Shown here piece after piece: positions 1 through 13,149 of a DNA stretch of 64,000 nt; the first letter of the stretch is position 1, and the number at the start of each line of letters is the position of its first letter. Under the pieces are notes generated by a model that worked only from the letters and a program-made list of their open reading frames with translations, ran no database searches and was not told where the DNA came from. The stretch is from positions 20,782,650 through 20,846,649 of the forward strand of contig CM075197.1 of assembly GCA_037577475.1 (NCBI GenBank). Reading direction: 5' to 3'. Made by a program: the position numbers and the translations under genes. Origin of the DNA: Chaunax sp. Z400 (taxonomy: Eukaryota; Chordata; Actinopteri; Lophiiformes; Chaunacidae).

Positions 1-732
1 AGATCCAGTGACGGGAGACGGAACATGGAGTGACGTAGCCAGCTCTGGGTTCTGTACACTTTAACATGACTGCATCCTACCACTGCCTGAAGAACAAGCA
101 GACACAGGATTGGCACCCATATATGGTACCTTCCAACACTGAAAAGAACTTGCATTGTCTTACAGAGTGTATTTGGACAATTACTTCAAAAGATTTTATT
201 TTTGAATTTATTTTTTAACATAAAAAAGTGAAAAAGTACGTTTAGAAGTTTAGAATTACAAAATGAGAGTAAGCAAAAACTTGCTTGTAGGTTTCCAGAT
301 ATTAATCTACACTGTGCATTTGGTTTCAACTTTCAGTGATTTAGTCTTAGGTTCCATGTTTAGGGTGCAAGTATTTGTAACAATACATCTTCAAAATAAC
401 CATACGTAACTTATTAAACTACTAAAAAATGTTCTGACAAAGTGCGAGTTAAAACTTCTTTAGTTCAGTTGTGGACACGTTTTTCTTGTCTTCACATACT
501 CATTTTAATTCATCTTCATTTTGTAGCTATGATTGGATGCGCATGATGGTTGTTTGGATCTGGAAGTGAGCAGTGTAATGCAAATGTGTTTGTTTTATGC
601 AAGTACTCTTGTACATGCTATTGATTTAACCACCTTGTATTCATCAGGAATCCAACACAAGTGATCCCCCTAAGGGATTCTCTTAACATTGCAACACTTC
701 CCACCGAAACCAGGCTGTGCACAGACAAGCAG

Positions 733-1130
733 TGATGGAATGCAACTACATACAGTACTATACTGTTTGAAGCACTTGTACTTTACTGAAATATTTCAAT
801 TTTCCGCAACTTTTTGATCACACTCTTCACAATTATGAGGTAAATATGATACTTAATACTCCTCCACATTCATTAAAAAAACATAGTTACTAAAGTACTT
901 TGCAGATTGCTACATTAGAGAGCCAAAGTGTCTTTTTAGAATTACTTTCTTTCATCAGCAATCAGAAAAAAAATATTCCAGTAAACACAAAAATGCTGAA
1001 TATTGGATCAGATCAGCCTGTTATACAGGTCATACATCTGTATAATTTACTTTCACTTTTGATACGTAAGTACATTTAATATCAGATCATTTAAGTACTT
1101 TAAAAAAAAATCACTTTTATCAAAGCATAT
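733..1130. repeat. Probable degraded interspersed repeat (tACTTGTACTTTACT-type fish element)
   Basis: The run from GTGATGGAATGCAACTACAT through CACTTGTACTTTACTGAAAT resembles a very common fish repeat rich in TACTTGAGTA/TACTTTACT words. Related text (CTACTTGTACTCCACTACGTTTC) recurs near 14184-14210. Family assignment is from memory of the pattern only. Confidence 0.4.
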
Positions 1131-1354
1131 TCCTGAATGATATCTTTACAATTATTCAAGTATGACTTTTGGGTATTTTTTACAACACTGGAGACAAGTT
1201 AAGTTGATATATGCCAGGCCTCGGTGCCTCAGGGAGAGCCACGCCTCTACAGATAAGCAGATTAGATAGAAGAAAGATGAAAGAACGAAAACAAATCAGA
1301 CTCAAAGGTTGGAGGTGGGAGTGACGGTTTAGTGCTATTTTCTATCTATTGCAG

Positions 1355-1440
<86 letters not shown>
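1355..1440 (+). repeat. (CA)n microsatellite
   Basis: About 43 dinucleotide units with one AAAC interruption near 1397. Confidence 0.98.
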
Positions 1441-1444
<4 letters not shown>

Positions 1445-2150
1445 AGAGGATGAAAAATAGAGCTGAAAATGAATTGAGATAGGAGAGAATAGAATATAAT
1501 TTGGAGTGCTACTTAATAAGAGACTGATAAAAGGAACAAGATGGAGGGTGAGAGGGACAGCAGCCAAATGACAGAGGCGTGTTTGTGTTCTGATTAGGCT
1601 GAGCCAAATGGAGGCGGCTCACCAATGGAGATAAACAACAAAGACATCTCTTCACTGGGGACAAATCTATGAACATCTTTTCATGGTCAATAGATGGAGG
1701 CGCTCTTTTGTTTTGATGAAGGAGAAAAAAATCAGCCTCGGTGGGTCCATGAATGCAGCACAAAGTTTAGCGCTCATCTACACTTCAATGAAGCAGACGA
1801 CCAAAATATCTGCTGGATTTTTATTTTGAGTCTACGGCCATGAAAGAGTACACAAGAGCCAAATTCATTATTCCTTATACTTATATGAAGCGCAACTCGA
1901 AGCTATGATTATGTTCTTATGAACTAAATGTTTGAATGTCTATTCACGCTCATCCTGGCTGCCAAGATATGATGCACTCAAGCTGAATAAACAATAATGT
2001 GGGCTCTATGGGGTAAGACAGGCTTCCTGGCATGGGTGTGCCCTCACCCCATTTGGGTTCTCATCTTTATGGATGACGGAATAGAATAGAATGGATCAGA
2101 TCCATGGTTGTGCTGATGGGGCCCAGAGCAAAGGCTTGGATGCAGCCATG

Positions 2151-2288
<138 letters not shown>

Positions 2289-5200
2289 TTTTTTTTTCTT
2301 GTTTGACATCATCATGCTCTTTGAGGTCTCTTGGCCACAAACAGGATTTTCAAGTTTTGAGCAAATCTGTGCATTGACATCAGCGGCTTTGCTGTCAGAC
2401 TCCTTTGGTGGAATATAACACCAGATCTTACCTCTTTGTCGACAAAAACAAGAGAATCATGTTACCCGAGCTCAGATTACATCAACTCTAAGCCCAGCAC
2501 AGTCAACCATTATTCCCTTGTTTGAGTATTGTAATGCTTGAGCACAGATTGAACCTTATAATCATAGTTTCACAATCACTGGAACTGGTGGTTTTGGGAG
2601 AGTGAATGCAGCAGAACAAAACGATATGGGAGTGGGCAAAGTGAGTCCCAGTCTGGAAATTCCTGCAGAATTGTTTATCTTGTTGAAGAGCAGTAGGCAA
2701 AGGGGACAACGCTAAAGTTGTAATGACGACAATAGCGGCTCTGTGTCTGTAAAGCATTGGTATGACTGGTCAGCTAGAGCCAAGATTCTTTTGATTTATA
2801 TTCTGACCTCCGAACGATCCTAAATGGCCTTGCAAACAAGCAGCTCTGCTCAGAAGGAAAGATGATGAGCCCCCCCTCTCTGTGTGTGAATAAACAAGTG
2901 ACCCACGTTGGGTCTGTGAGAGGTCACTGCACAGCAGAGTTATGCAGAAATGCTGAGGGGATTGGATGGCAGACAGACAGAGGGGCTCAGAGAGACAGAG
3001 AGTAAGTGAGCAGGAAGGAGCAAAGAGGAATGGACAGAGAGGGAGGGAGAAGGAGAGATGCACGTTGTGTGTTTGTTTCTCCCTGCGGCTTCTGCTGCAC
3101 TAATGGGCCAGGCTGCCACAGGGCAACTTGGTTTCTCCTGCTCTGGCCATATAAAGACTGATAGCTCCCTTCCAGATCAGCTCTGTGGATAGTAATAAGT
3201 CCCATGTGGCTAGATTTCCACTCACATGCAGCCTTGTTAAACTATGGTTTCATGTGGTTGACCAGCACATTTTTTCAGCTTTCATCTGCCATAAATATGT
3301 CTGATCAGTCATGGGAGTTCTGTTTCCCATTCTGTAACACTATTTAGAATTATTCAGAAAGGACTCTTGATAGTAAGGAGAGGAATAACAGAAACAGATT
3401 AGTGGCGCCTGATTACGATCCATCCTGACCTGGGATCCAGCTGAGGCGCCCTGTCTAGACATCGGCTCCACTTAATACCAGCATCACACAGCACCTGGAC
3501 TTCTTGCTTTCTTTCATACCTGCCTTCTCTTCTTTTCTTTCCTATTTTCGCATTTCAGTTCTCACAATCTTCGGAGCTCTGTGGCTCAATTTTGTCTCTG
3601 ACATCTGACTCCCCAATCGATCTCATCACTCTCCGAGTCAAGGTTTGCATTGGTTCTCTGGCAATGATGACGGTGAAAGGAGAATGTAGTAAAATGGCAG
3701 GAGCGGTGATGATGCCTCAACTGAGAGAGCTGTGAGATATCCTACTAACATGCCAAATATTACGATAGAGTTTCCTCTTTCTTCTTTATTTCTACTTTAC
3801 TTCCTGTATAAAACTGCAACTGGCTTGTTTGTCAGCCCACAGGAAGGGTGCATAAAAACAGAGCTTATGCATGTTTAGTGGCTCAGTAATGGTGACATGG
3901 TTGCAACTAAGGGACGCACTAACCACATCAGGCCGGACTCATTATGTGTCAATTGCGTTCTTGATTGTGAGACAAAGGTAAACAACAATGGTTTGATAAG
4001 ACCTCTTGCTTAATGAGACTTTGCTGTAACTCCTGTGTTCATTCAATTAGTAAACAGGTCTTCCATTCAGGCCTGGGCACCCCAATTCTCATTTCACTGA
4101 ATGCGACGCACCACCCCCTGCCCTTAGCCTTCAGCGTCCCACATTGGGTCTTGGCATGCTCCTGAACATTCAGGACACTTTCAGAACTCCACCCCCAACC
4201 TCCTTGGATCCCCCTCCCCACCACCCCCCGCGCACACACCCATTTGATTGTGATTGACAGTGTCTTTGTTCCATTGTCCGTGGCTGTCGCCTCTGATGAA
4301 GACACATACACAGAGCTGAGGCACTGAGCTCATTTAAACTGCACAGGTCTGCCACTTGTTGCACTGTCCGATGATGATGAGCTGCACACAGTCAGACTGG
4401 ATGAGTGTAACCAGTCTGAACAAAGCAGGGGATGACTGGATGGGATGGCATAGGGTGTGTGCAGACAGGACAAATTCTGGCTATAGGTTATGCAGGCCAG
4501 ACCGCCAACCTCAGTGTGGACCAGGGGGTCCCAGCCCAATGGGCGAAGGGGGCCAGCTGGAGAGGGAGGCTCAGAGCTGCGAAATGTGTCTGAGGAGGCC
4601 GTCATTAGGGTTCACCCCTCCTCAGGGATGGGAACCAGGTCACATTCTCTCACACGGCACAAAGCAGGGTGTGTGTGTGAGAGTGGATGGGGGTTCAAGG
4701 GAGGGGTTTGATGGGGAGCAGGCCATGACCTCTTTATATCCATCAACAGATCACTAACTTGGTCCACAGAGATGCTCATACAACACATTCACACACACAT
4801 ACACATGCTAATGTCTACGTATGTGCACAGACATGCACACTCACAAATATGCATATGAAAAACGTGTACATGGTCTGCAAAAGGCATTATGTTTGTCTTT
4901 GTCTGAATATGGTCCCATCAGCTTAAAGTCTGATGTTAAATCTAATCTAACGTCACTGCTGCTGCTATTACATGAAAACTTCTTAACACTAAGTAATATC
5001 CATCTTTCCAAATGGACCTTTTAAAAATGATCACTATGAATTGATGTTGACTGTTGAGTTATTGAAACATATTTTAACAAATCCAATAATGAAGAACATT
5101 TGTGCCTTTAAAAACATAGTGGCCAGTGTCAGCAAAATGTACAATTAAAAACTTAAGATTTAAACTATTCCGTTATATTGTATTTGTGTATCTCAGGCCA

Positions 5201-5393
5201 TTGAGGACAAAATTCTTGACACTACAGCTCCCACTCTGCTTACTGCTGATCCCGTGAAATCCACAGGTTGACTGCCAATGGAAAAACCAAACAGTGAAAT
5301 ACTGCCCCCCCTTGGTATCCAAAGGCCTGCCAGAGTATGGTGATAATAATCATTATTAATTAAAACACACACAAACACACACATAAAAATCTC

Positions 5394-5399
5394 TTTATT
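5394..5399 (-). terminator. Candidate rdh8 polyadenylation signal
   Basis: The minus strand reads AATAAA here, about 700 nt past the rdh8 stop. It is followed within about 10-40 nt by a GT-rich stretch (the complement of the CA-rich run at 5364-5383), which is the usual downstream-element arrangement. Transcript ends were not seen, so this is inference. Confidence 0.4.
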
Positions 5400-6099
5400 T
5401 CTACATCCAGATGCTAGATTAAACATATCAGACTGAACCCTTCACAAATTTTTTTAAACCCAAAAACACTCATTAAAAGATTAAAAATATGATTGAACAG
5501 CAGTTATGACCATGAGAACACTATGTTAAGGCAAACATGGAATTAAGGGCTCAGCACAATAAAAGCATATATATTCTTTCTGTTTCTGTCATACATGTTA
5601 AAACTCTTATGGGCCTGAGTGTATAGTTATCTCGGCTACAAATGATAACATTATTACTTCTCTACAATCTTCTTGTTTTTCTCTGTAACTGAGTTCACTT
5701 TTGTGCTTTGTTGTCTGTCCACGGGGCTCATATCTCAAGACTTGTCTGTGCATTCTCTTTAAAATCTAACAAATTAATAGTCTGTTCAGTTAATCCCATA
5801 AAGCAATGACTAATGCATAGCTTTGCTTTATAACATGTACAACATTACAATGTTTGTGTTGCTTGTATTTCTGTGATGTATGCTTCTCTGTGAGATGTGA
5901 GTACATGAGGTCATCCTGTATACATCTCTGTGACAAATTTGTGCAACTGTGCATGTTGTCTGGCAAAGGCACATCCCCTTTTCGGGGTTACTGGCTCTAC
6001 TCTAACGGCTTTGCCCCAAACCTTCGGAAAAGGCAGTAGGAACTGGTTGGGGTCAACAAACTGGGAGGGTAAGGCATGGGGAAGGATTGGACACCCTAT

Positions 6100-6327
6100 T
6101 CAGTTAGGTGAGATGGTGCGTCTACGTAGGCAGCTACATGTCAGGCACTTGAGGATGCTCATGGTGATGTGCATGAGTGGGCCAAAATTGAAGAGCAAGT
6201 TGTAGAAAGTGTTGACAGACAGGCCACCAGTCTCGTCTGCATACTTCAAGGCCACAATGGGTGTGTAGAGGCTGTTGGTCAGGTTCCTGAAGCGAGGACT
6301 GCTGGACTCGATAACCTTTTGAATGCA
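6100..6327 (-). CDS. rdh8: rdh8 coding exon 6 with stop codon
   Basis: 228 nt, residues 243-317, stop at 6100-6102. It encodes the C-terminal part that sets RDH8 apart from HSD17B1: a hydrophobic segment, a CxxCxC cluster, three arginines, and the final residues ISPN. Confidence 0.94.
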   Translation of the reverse strand, partial: CIQKVIESSSPRFRNLTNSLYTPIVALKYADETGGLSVNTFYNLLFNFGPLMHITMSILKCLTCSCLRRRTISPN

Positions 6328-9300
6328 CTGCAGAGATGAGAAGCAAAACATTTTGACTGATTTCATTGCTATGTAGCCTGGTTAAATATTTCTACCGGTA
6401 AGTGAGCACAATACTGATTCTTGAATCCTGAGATAGATTTAGTCTAGACCTGTTTCTTACTTTGGCTATGTCCTCTGGCATCTGGCCCATGGCTTCGAAT
6501 ATATCTATGGATGATGGCAGGTAAACATCTTTAAAATAACGAATTGTGTCAGGATCTACTCCTGGATACTCCATCTTAGCCACATCCTCCATCATCTTCG
6601 TCTCAAACTCAGTGTGAACTGGGCCAGGCTCAATCATGGACAACCTTTGGTGAGACAGAGGGAGATAGGCCCGTGAGACAGCATGTTCAGTATAAAGTAA
6701 AGACAGATGTGAGGGAAGAGCGGAGGAATGAGGATAATCTACCGGATATTGAACTTCATCAGTTGCACAGCCATACTCTCACAGAAACCTTCCATGGCAA
6801 ACTTAGAGGCAGTGTAAACATCATTGAACACCACTCCTACACCAACACAACAGAGAGATAAGTGCATTGGATTATCAAACTTCACAATACTCAATTAACA
6901 GTAGGCATGACTCAAAAAGTAATTCACACAGAAAGCTACTTGAATAAAGCAAGTAGATACTTGTCACAAAAAACAACAACTTCCATGTGACAACTTATCA
7001 GGTAATCTTTAACTTGTTCCAGGAAACCCCACCCTTCTGGCACTTCAAAGAAGTTAAAACAAACACTAAAAACTCTTTACAACTGCTTGTCATTTAATTA
7101 AAGTCAGGTCAGCAGACCTTTACTTGGTAAGCAATATAGGCATAGGCCGACAATTAATAAATAAAATAAAATTGAGCCTTTAAATACAGAAATATTTTCA
7201 GATTTCATGCAGCCTCATCATTTCCTACCACAGGAAAACAACACCTTTAAGCACATTAGTCACCAGGGAGGGATTTCTTTCAGAATTTTAAAAAATATTT
7301 CTGTTATACAGTAAAATTCAATTCAATTATGATGTTTTAAGTTTGTTAAGTGGCACTGAAATGATTTAGCATGGTATTTTAAGCTATGATTTCTGACTTC
7401 ACAAATTTAATTAATCATAGAACAGAAAAAAAAGAATTAATTTGTGCTCAATTCACAATAGGCATATGTGCTATTATAACTTAAAGAAATTTGAATTACC
7501 CTGTTTTTATAAATAGATATCAGATTCATATCAAAATGATTTTGATCTAACAGTCATTTAAGTGATGCTATAGTTTTCTTAACTAGTTTACATTATCTGA
7601 GGGCAGTGCTCCTGCCAACTACTACAAAGCCAGCAAGAAACGTAAGTATAAGTTTGTGTTCTTCCATCAAACATCAAAATTGCAGATTTTATTCAGAATC
7701 GTTGAAAACACACAAATCATACCCTGAAGACCCATGACACTGCTCATGACCACGATGTGTCCTGAACGCCTCTTCTTCATGTCTGGCATTACTTCCTTGA
7801 TCATGCGAACAACACCAAAGAAGTTGGTCTCAAACACTCTTTTCATCTCATCGATGCTGATACTTTCCACTGGTCCCAGTAAGCCCACACCTGCATTGTT
7901 GACTGACAGGAAAAAGGCACAGAGATGATACACTGCATTTATCTCCGATTCTGCCATTATCAAAACATTTGAAGGGTTAAGATGTGGTTGACTTAATATG
8001 AAGTGATATCTCTAGTGTTTGCACTGTCATTTAGGCCTTTCTACAGTTGGTACTACTTGATATTGCCACCAGATGTCAGTGTGTGACAACTGCAGAGGTG
8101 TGTGATGTAACATCCATCCATGTTGAAGGGCCTCTGAGTCTTGAGTAGTACCAGAGATATTCTAATAGTATAGAGAAATGCCACTTTCAGAACTTCCGGG
8201 TATAAAGGGGGCACTAGTGAGGTAGTTCAAAATTAATGGGGCTCTATGGAGCTGAAGCTCCAAAATTAAATGTTTATGGGGGGAAAAAATAATATTTTCG
8301 ATATAATGGGTTGATACATTAAATACCAGGCCATAGTCCATTAGATATCCATTTTCCTGCTTCAATTGTTGTAAAATATCGTCATTTAAGTCGTAGCATT
8401 GGTAGCACTCTCTGGTAGCACCACAAGCCACTTTACGGCATTAATAGTTGATGGAATATCTGTTACATTAGCAAGATCTACATTTGGCTGTCAAAAAACA
8501 AAGGTCCTCTTGGTCCTCCTTTAGATATTCATCCGACTTCATTTCAAAAGCATCTGTAGACTGTAGCACACATTCACCCTCACATTCACCATTTCACCTA
8601 TATTGCACGTTTTCGGACGGTGGGAGGAAGTCAGAGTACCCAGAGGGAACCCATGCAGACTCCACACAGAAAAGTCTGTGTTGCAGGTCCTCAGTTGGAT
8701 TTGAACCCAGAACCTTCCTGCTGTGAGGCAACAGTGCCACTACACTCCGCCACCGGGCTGCCCCTTAAATCAGCCATGAAATGATCTAAAGGTATTTCTA
8801 GAGTGATTTGTCAATACATCTTTCCCTTCTTTTAGCTGTGAGGGCCCTCTCTCTCATGAAAGTATGACTTTACTCTTTGTGGCAAAAACAGGTTACGATT
8901 AGGGAGGTTGAGGTTTAGGGTTCGCTTCATTTAGTTATCATTCCTACACTCAAATAAAGAAAGACCTGAATAATATGGAAATCGAATAAGGCCATACAGT
9001 GGATTACTAAATCGCTTTAGGTTTTACACAAAACAATTTATGAGCTCTTATAAAATATATAATAAAAGAAACACAGTTATATGCATACATATATTTATCC
9101 ACATAAAGGGGAAAGATTTAAGAAGCCATATTAATCAAAGTTGGGGAACATATATAGGGGATACAGGCCTAAACTGAGGTGTGTCCAACTCACTCAGGAT
9201 ATCAATATGACGGTCCTTGACGTTGTTGATGCACTGCTTGACGGACTCGTCACTGCAGACGTCTAGTGGAAGCAACATCAAAGTCTTGCCATAGGCATCG

Positions 9301-11762
9301 CCTGCTGCCTCCACCAGCCTGTCCTTTTTCTTCAGGTCCCGCATGGTGGCAATGACTGGAGGGGAGGGACAGAGAGGGGTAATATGGTATTTCACTTGTA
9401 TGATATGGCTTCAGACTCAACAAAATGATCCTTTATATTTTATAACCAGACAATGGTTCTTTAGACTAGTACACGAACAAGACAGAAGGGGTTAAAAGTA
9501 TGTGCAGCACTTCAAGTCATCAGAATTAAGATGATTTTTGTTTTGTTTCATTGTTGTACATTACTTTAAAATTTGACTGCACTTTCGCTCCTCACCATTT
9601 GATTGGGAACCATGTAGAACATCATAATTGTTTAATGCATGTAAAAAAAAAAAAAAAAGTCAACCAATTGTCACATTGTGTGTGTGTCACTGACCAGGGA
9701 AACCTCTCATCGACAGCCAAAGGAAATTACTTCCTTAACACACACACACACACATACACACACACACACACACACACGGTTGAGTGTCTCGCAATGACCA
9801 CGCCTGTCAGTTTCCTGGACTCAGAATAGATTTACTCTGAACTTTACACACTGGGCGACATTAACCTACATACAGCACAGGGATCTATCACAATCAGTGA
9901 CAGCAGCTATCAGGACAGTGTTGACTTCCTCCATGTGGTGTGTTGTGCCCACACTGTTCTGACTGACGTTATCTACAGCAGAGGAAAGAAAACAGCGCCG
10001 TTGCAAAATGGCAGTCAGTAGGAGTAAACCAGCTATTGTTCACACATTCATCTGATTATACCTGTTGCCCTTGACAGATGAAGGCAAACCCTCTCCTGAT
10101 TCTATTCTGAACAAACAAAGGGTTAGATAAGTAAGATGGAAAGAGGAACTGCTATGGTGCCGAGGTTTCGCATTGCAATGTAATGTAACTGATCTAACAT
10201 TTTATGATCTATAGTAGATCTATAGGGTCTGAATGTAACTTGTATAATCAAATACACATTATGCATTAATGTGTCTTATGAAGTCTTACTGAGTCCAATC
10301 TTATGATTTGAGAACTGTGTGTCCATGACGCAACAAAGATTTATGTATTGGTAGAGAAGTGAACAAGAGATCCATTGTTCCTCTGGCTCCTGCAGGAATA
10401 ACTCTTGGGCTGCTTAAACATTCTTGAATGAACCACAATGCATTGAACACACAGAAGTCTTTTTGGGGTTTCTCTGAGTTTGGTGAATGTTACTGCAACA
10501 AATTACTCCTTAATGCACAGTGTAATATTTAATCTCTGTTGGATTTCCTAAAGACCCTGGGGAAAAGGACAGGTTTGCTTCATTGTTCAAAAGTGGCCTT
10601 ATTAGAACCAGGTCTTATTGTTGTATTGAAAAAAAAAAAAAAAAGTTCAAACCAGAGTTGAGGGAGCAGTTAACCACTTTTGTTTGCATGTATACTTTAT
10701 GGTAATAAGTCCTATCTTATCCTGATGGCCCCCCCAAATAAAGAAAACTTTAACTGACCTTTGCACAGTGGCTTCTAACGTGGAAAAGTACAGCAATAAC
10801 AACAGTAATTATTTAGCTAAAATTAGCTTAATTATAGAACATAATCATTGGTGCCACTGCCAACACAACAGTCAATATGCAATTCTGCAGTAAGTCACGT
10901 CCAACAACAAGGGGGGTCCTCAGGCACCCCATACCAACAGGGGTGGGGGTGGGAAGGTGGTCTAATGTAATTCTGCCTGAGGTTCCATGACATGGTTTTT
11001 GGCTCTCCAATTCCTACAATGGTATTAATGATGCCTGGGAAGCAGGAGAGGAGACGCACAGACCAACAATGTCAAAGTGGGACAGCCTAACTCCACTGTG
11101 CACCAATGAAGACTTCAAACAAGGCCCTTGCTTTGGAGTGAACCCTCGCTTGTACAGGTCTCAAACTTTGCCCCCCTTTCAACACTCGTTCCAGTGAGGG
11201 AACTATAGGCACATTAGACACGGCACTAAACCGGAGCAGGCGGTCTACAATTCACAGCGATAAAAGGGGGCTTTGTGCGGGAGAAGTCACTTGAAAGAGA
11301 ACTGACAAGACTCCTTTTATAATTCTGCCTGGCAAGCGGCATCCTTGCAGAGCCCTACCCTGCAATCTGTGCTTTCAGATGATAATAGTGGAACCAAAGG
11401 GGCGACAGGATCCCAGTCTATACAAAAGGATATGGATCCGAAATCCCTATGGTTAGCGATTTCTACTGACACTACACTAAGTCACTTATTTGCGTTAAAG
11501 CAGAAAGTTGCGCATGAAACTCAACCGAACTTCGTGCGTAAAGCATGGTGCAGTAGCAGAGCTTTGCAGGGTAAACACGGAATAAGCTTTCAAGTAAACC
11601 ACACTATCGTAGGCTAGGTCCGATCTAAGAAACAATGTAGAATAAAGCGCATTTACCATGGTAACGCTTCTTTTCATCTTTGGCCAGTGTGACGGCGATT
11701 CGTAACCCGATGCCGGAGGAGCAGCCGGTGATCAGCACAACTTTCTGCCCGCTGTTCGCCAT
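6100..11762 (-). CDS. rdh8: Retinol dehydrogenase 8 (all-trans-retinol dehydrogenase, short-chain dehydrogenase), six coding exons
   Basis: In the visual cycle this family reduces all-trans-retinal released from bleached opsin to all-trans-retinol, with NADPH, at photoreceptor outer-segment membranes. Joining 11657-11762, 9194-9355, 7723-7902, 6743-6836, 6461-6644 and 6100-6327 gives 954 nt, 317 residues plus stop, close to the human length of about 311. Visible SDR motifs are the cofactor loop TGCSSGIG (12-19), the NNAG strand (91-94) and a catalytic triad Ser144, Tyr157, Lys161 (YxxxK). Arg41, after the second strand, fits NADP(H) preference. The C-terminus has a hydrophobic stretch and a CxxCxC cluster (Cys303, 306, 308), which relatives use for membrane attachment by acylation. 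All five introns are GT-AG with matching phases (1,1,1,2,0). HSD17B1 is the nearest alternative, but the C-terminal third and the col5a3 neighbour favour rdh8. I cannot assign the a or b teleost paralogue. Confidence 0.95.
6461..6644 (-). CDS. rdh8: rdh8 coding exon 5
   Basis: 184 nt, residues 181-242. It contains the post-catalytic motif IEPGPVHTEFE and the substrate-lid region DPDTIRYFKD, both typical of the RDH8/HSD17B1 branch. The donor is gtaaga, phase 0. Confidence 0.94.
6743..6836 (-). CDS. rdh8: rdh8 coding exon 4
   Basis: 94 nt, residues 150-180. It encodes the catalytic Tyr157 and Lys161 in NDVYTASKFAMEG. The donor is gtagat and leaves two bases of the Arg181 codon (phase 2). Confidence 0.94.
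6837..7722. other. rdh8 intron 3 (between exons 3 and 4)
   Basis: AT-rich intron. I see no repeat family, open frame or RNA structure that I can support. Confidence 0.8.
7723..7902 (-). CDS. rdh8: rdh8 coding exon 3
   Basis: 180 nt, residues 90-149. It carries the structural NNAG motif, the TNFFG helix and the catalytic serine (Ser144, in SSVMGLQG). The donor is gtatga, phase 1. Confidence 0.95.
7903..9193. other. rdh8 intron 2
   Basis: Contains the minus-oriented SINE-like copy at 8563-8765. The rest is AT-rich and unassigned. Confidence 0.8.
8563..8765 (-). repeat. tRNA-like SINE or related interspersed repeat, copy 1
   Basis: Read on the minus strand it begins GGGGCAGCCCGGTGGCGGAG, then a TAGTGGCACTGTTGCC-like A-box region and GGTTCAAATCC-like B box, then the CTGTGTGGAGTCTGCATG body. 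It matches the better preserved plus-strand copy at 46178-46506. Confidence 0.75.
9194..9355 (-). CDS. rdh8: rdh8 coding exon 2
   Basis: 162 nt, residues 36-89, including ATMRD and the segment LDVCSDESV typical of RDH8. The acceptor follows a C-rich tract; the donor is gtgagt, phase 1. Intron 1 (9356-11656) contains a poly-A run and a CA repeat. Confidence 0.94.
9356..11656. other. rdh8 intron 1
   Basis: Holds a poly-A run (9642-9658), the CA repeat at 9738-9777 and a second poly-A run (10628-10644). No coding pattern is seen. Confidence 0.8.
9738..9777 (+). repeat. (CA)n microsatellite in rdh8 intron 1
   Basis: About 20 CA units with one TACA interruption. Confidence 0.95.
11657..11762 (-). 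CDS. rdh8: rdh8 coding exon 1
   Basis: 106 nt holding the start codon (11760-11762) and residues 1-35. It encodes the first strand and the glycine-rich cofactor loop TGCSSGIG. The donor is gtaaat after the first base of codon 36 (phase 1). The start is chosen because it is the only ATG upstream of the Rossmann loop in this frame and gives the usual short N-terminus. Confidence 0.95.
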
Positions 11763-11850
11763 GATTGGTCCGGGTAGGCGCTCTGTTTTGCAGCGGTCCT
11801 CCGCTCCGGATGGTCGCTGCCGAGGGAGCTACCGATCACCGGACTTTAAA
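11690..11850 (-). promoter_or_regulatory. CpG-rich patch at the rdh8 5' end
   Basis: About 18 CpG dinucleotides fall in 160 bp around the rdh8 start codon, far denser than the AT-rich DNA on either side. This fits the 5' untranslated region and proximal promoter. No TATA box is evident on the minus strand just upstream, and the transcription start is not determined. Confidence 0.35.
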
Positions 11851-12316
11851 GAACTAAAGCGGATCATGCAGCCACCATGTGAGCGTCTAAGTCAGTCACA
11901 TGTTCAATAAAATCAGGAACCAAAAAAGACGTTGCACAGTAAACACCCCGTTCAGACGCGATTTTCAACTTGATAGGTGCCGCCTGGCCTGAAAGTGAAG
12001 TTAAATCCTTCACAATGTGTGTGGCCGTGCATGCGCGTACGTGCGTGTTGTAAAGGGGGCAGTGCTTATTTGATTTCTGAGTTTGTAACCTCAACAGTAA
12101 ACAACTGTAGTATTCGCAGTGTTCACAATGTTTTGTTCATTATGGTTAATATTCTTAAAAGGACTAGTTTTCGCCAGCCATTATATATTTAATGATATTA
12201 TACCCCATACTCATTTTCAACTACTTTTATTCTTTTACATTAAATGCAGTTACATTCAAGTAAATTTACAAATCAACACAAGAGCATATCGCTTACATAC
12301 AGTACATACAGGGGCA

Positions 12317-12317
<1 letters not shown>

Positions 12318-12384
<67 letters not shown>
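12318..12384 (+). repeat. Compound (ATT)n-(GTT)n microsatellite
   Basis: About 12 ATT units run directly into about 9 TTG units. The open frames of poly-Tyr/poly-Cys across it are artefacts. Confidence 0.97.
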
Positions 12385-13149
12385 CTGATGCTGTTGTTAT
12401 GCTGTTGACTAGGAAAAGCAAACTTACCAACAGGAATGGGGTAAGAAGGTGATTTTTTTTTCGTGTTTCTTTCCGAAACTCCACATAATGGGAGTCTGTT
12501 GCCCAGACTTGAGCTAAACCCTAATCAAGCGTTTGGTTTCGGCTCCAGTGAATTTATTTATAAAGCAATAAGTCCTCCCATGCTTGTCTTGATAGTTGGA
12601 GGTACTGTTTATAATGTGTTGCATTGTACTGCCATCTGGTGGTAAGGAAAAGTGCACTCTTAAGAAGCACTCAGACTTAATGCATGCATGACACCTCATC
12701 AAACAATTAAAGCCAATAGCATCACTGTAATACAAATATTAACTAAATATAAGAATGTAAGAAGAATTAGTTTCGTTATCAGTTTGGTTTGTCAATGATG
12801 GCATTAGAACGGACTGTTATGGTGGGTGGATGACTCTAATCTTGATGGATGTTGTAATGGGTCAAAGTACCTCTGATAAGATCACAAACCAGAGTCTTCG
12901 TCTCTTATGGAAGGCCATAGTACAAGAGTCAGAGTCTGGCATGTGGCCTGTTTCTTAATGTGATGCAATCACATGCAAATTGTAAAAGGTATGGTAGAAG
13001 ACTGCACATTTATGTTGTATTTACTTATCCTTATAACCCCCAAGCAGGAATGATCCAAAAATGTCCTTCACTTTTAACTCACTGTTTTAACATCTACATA
13101 TCAAATGCTAAGTTTAAACACAACTGCTGCTTCCCCCAGTTAAGAATAG

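Noticed and set aside
4330..4757. Overlapping open frames of 91 and 133 codons
   Set aside because: Neither resembles a known family, they oppose each other, and no splice partners were found.
6100..11762. Identity as hsd17b1 rather than rdh8
   Set aside because: The catalytic core fits both, but the C-terminal third, the CxxCxC tail, the 317-residue length and the neighbouring col5a3 fit rdh8.
12119..12388. Open frame ending in poly-Tyr and poly-Cys
   Set aside because: It is the translation of the ATT/GTT microsatellite.
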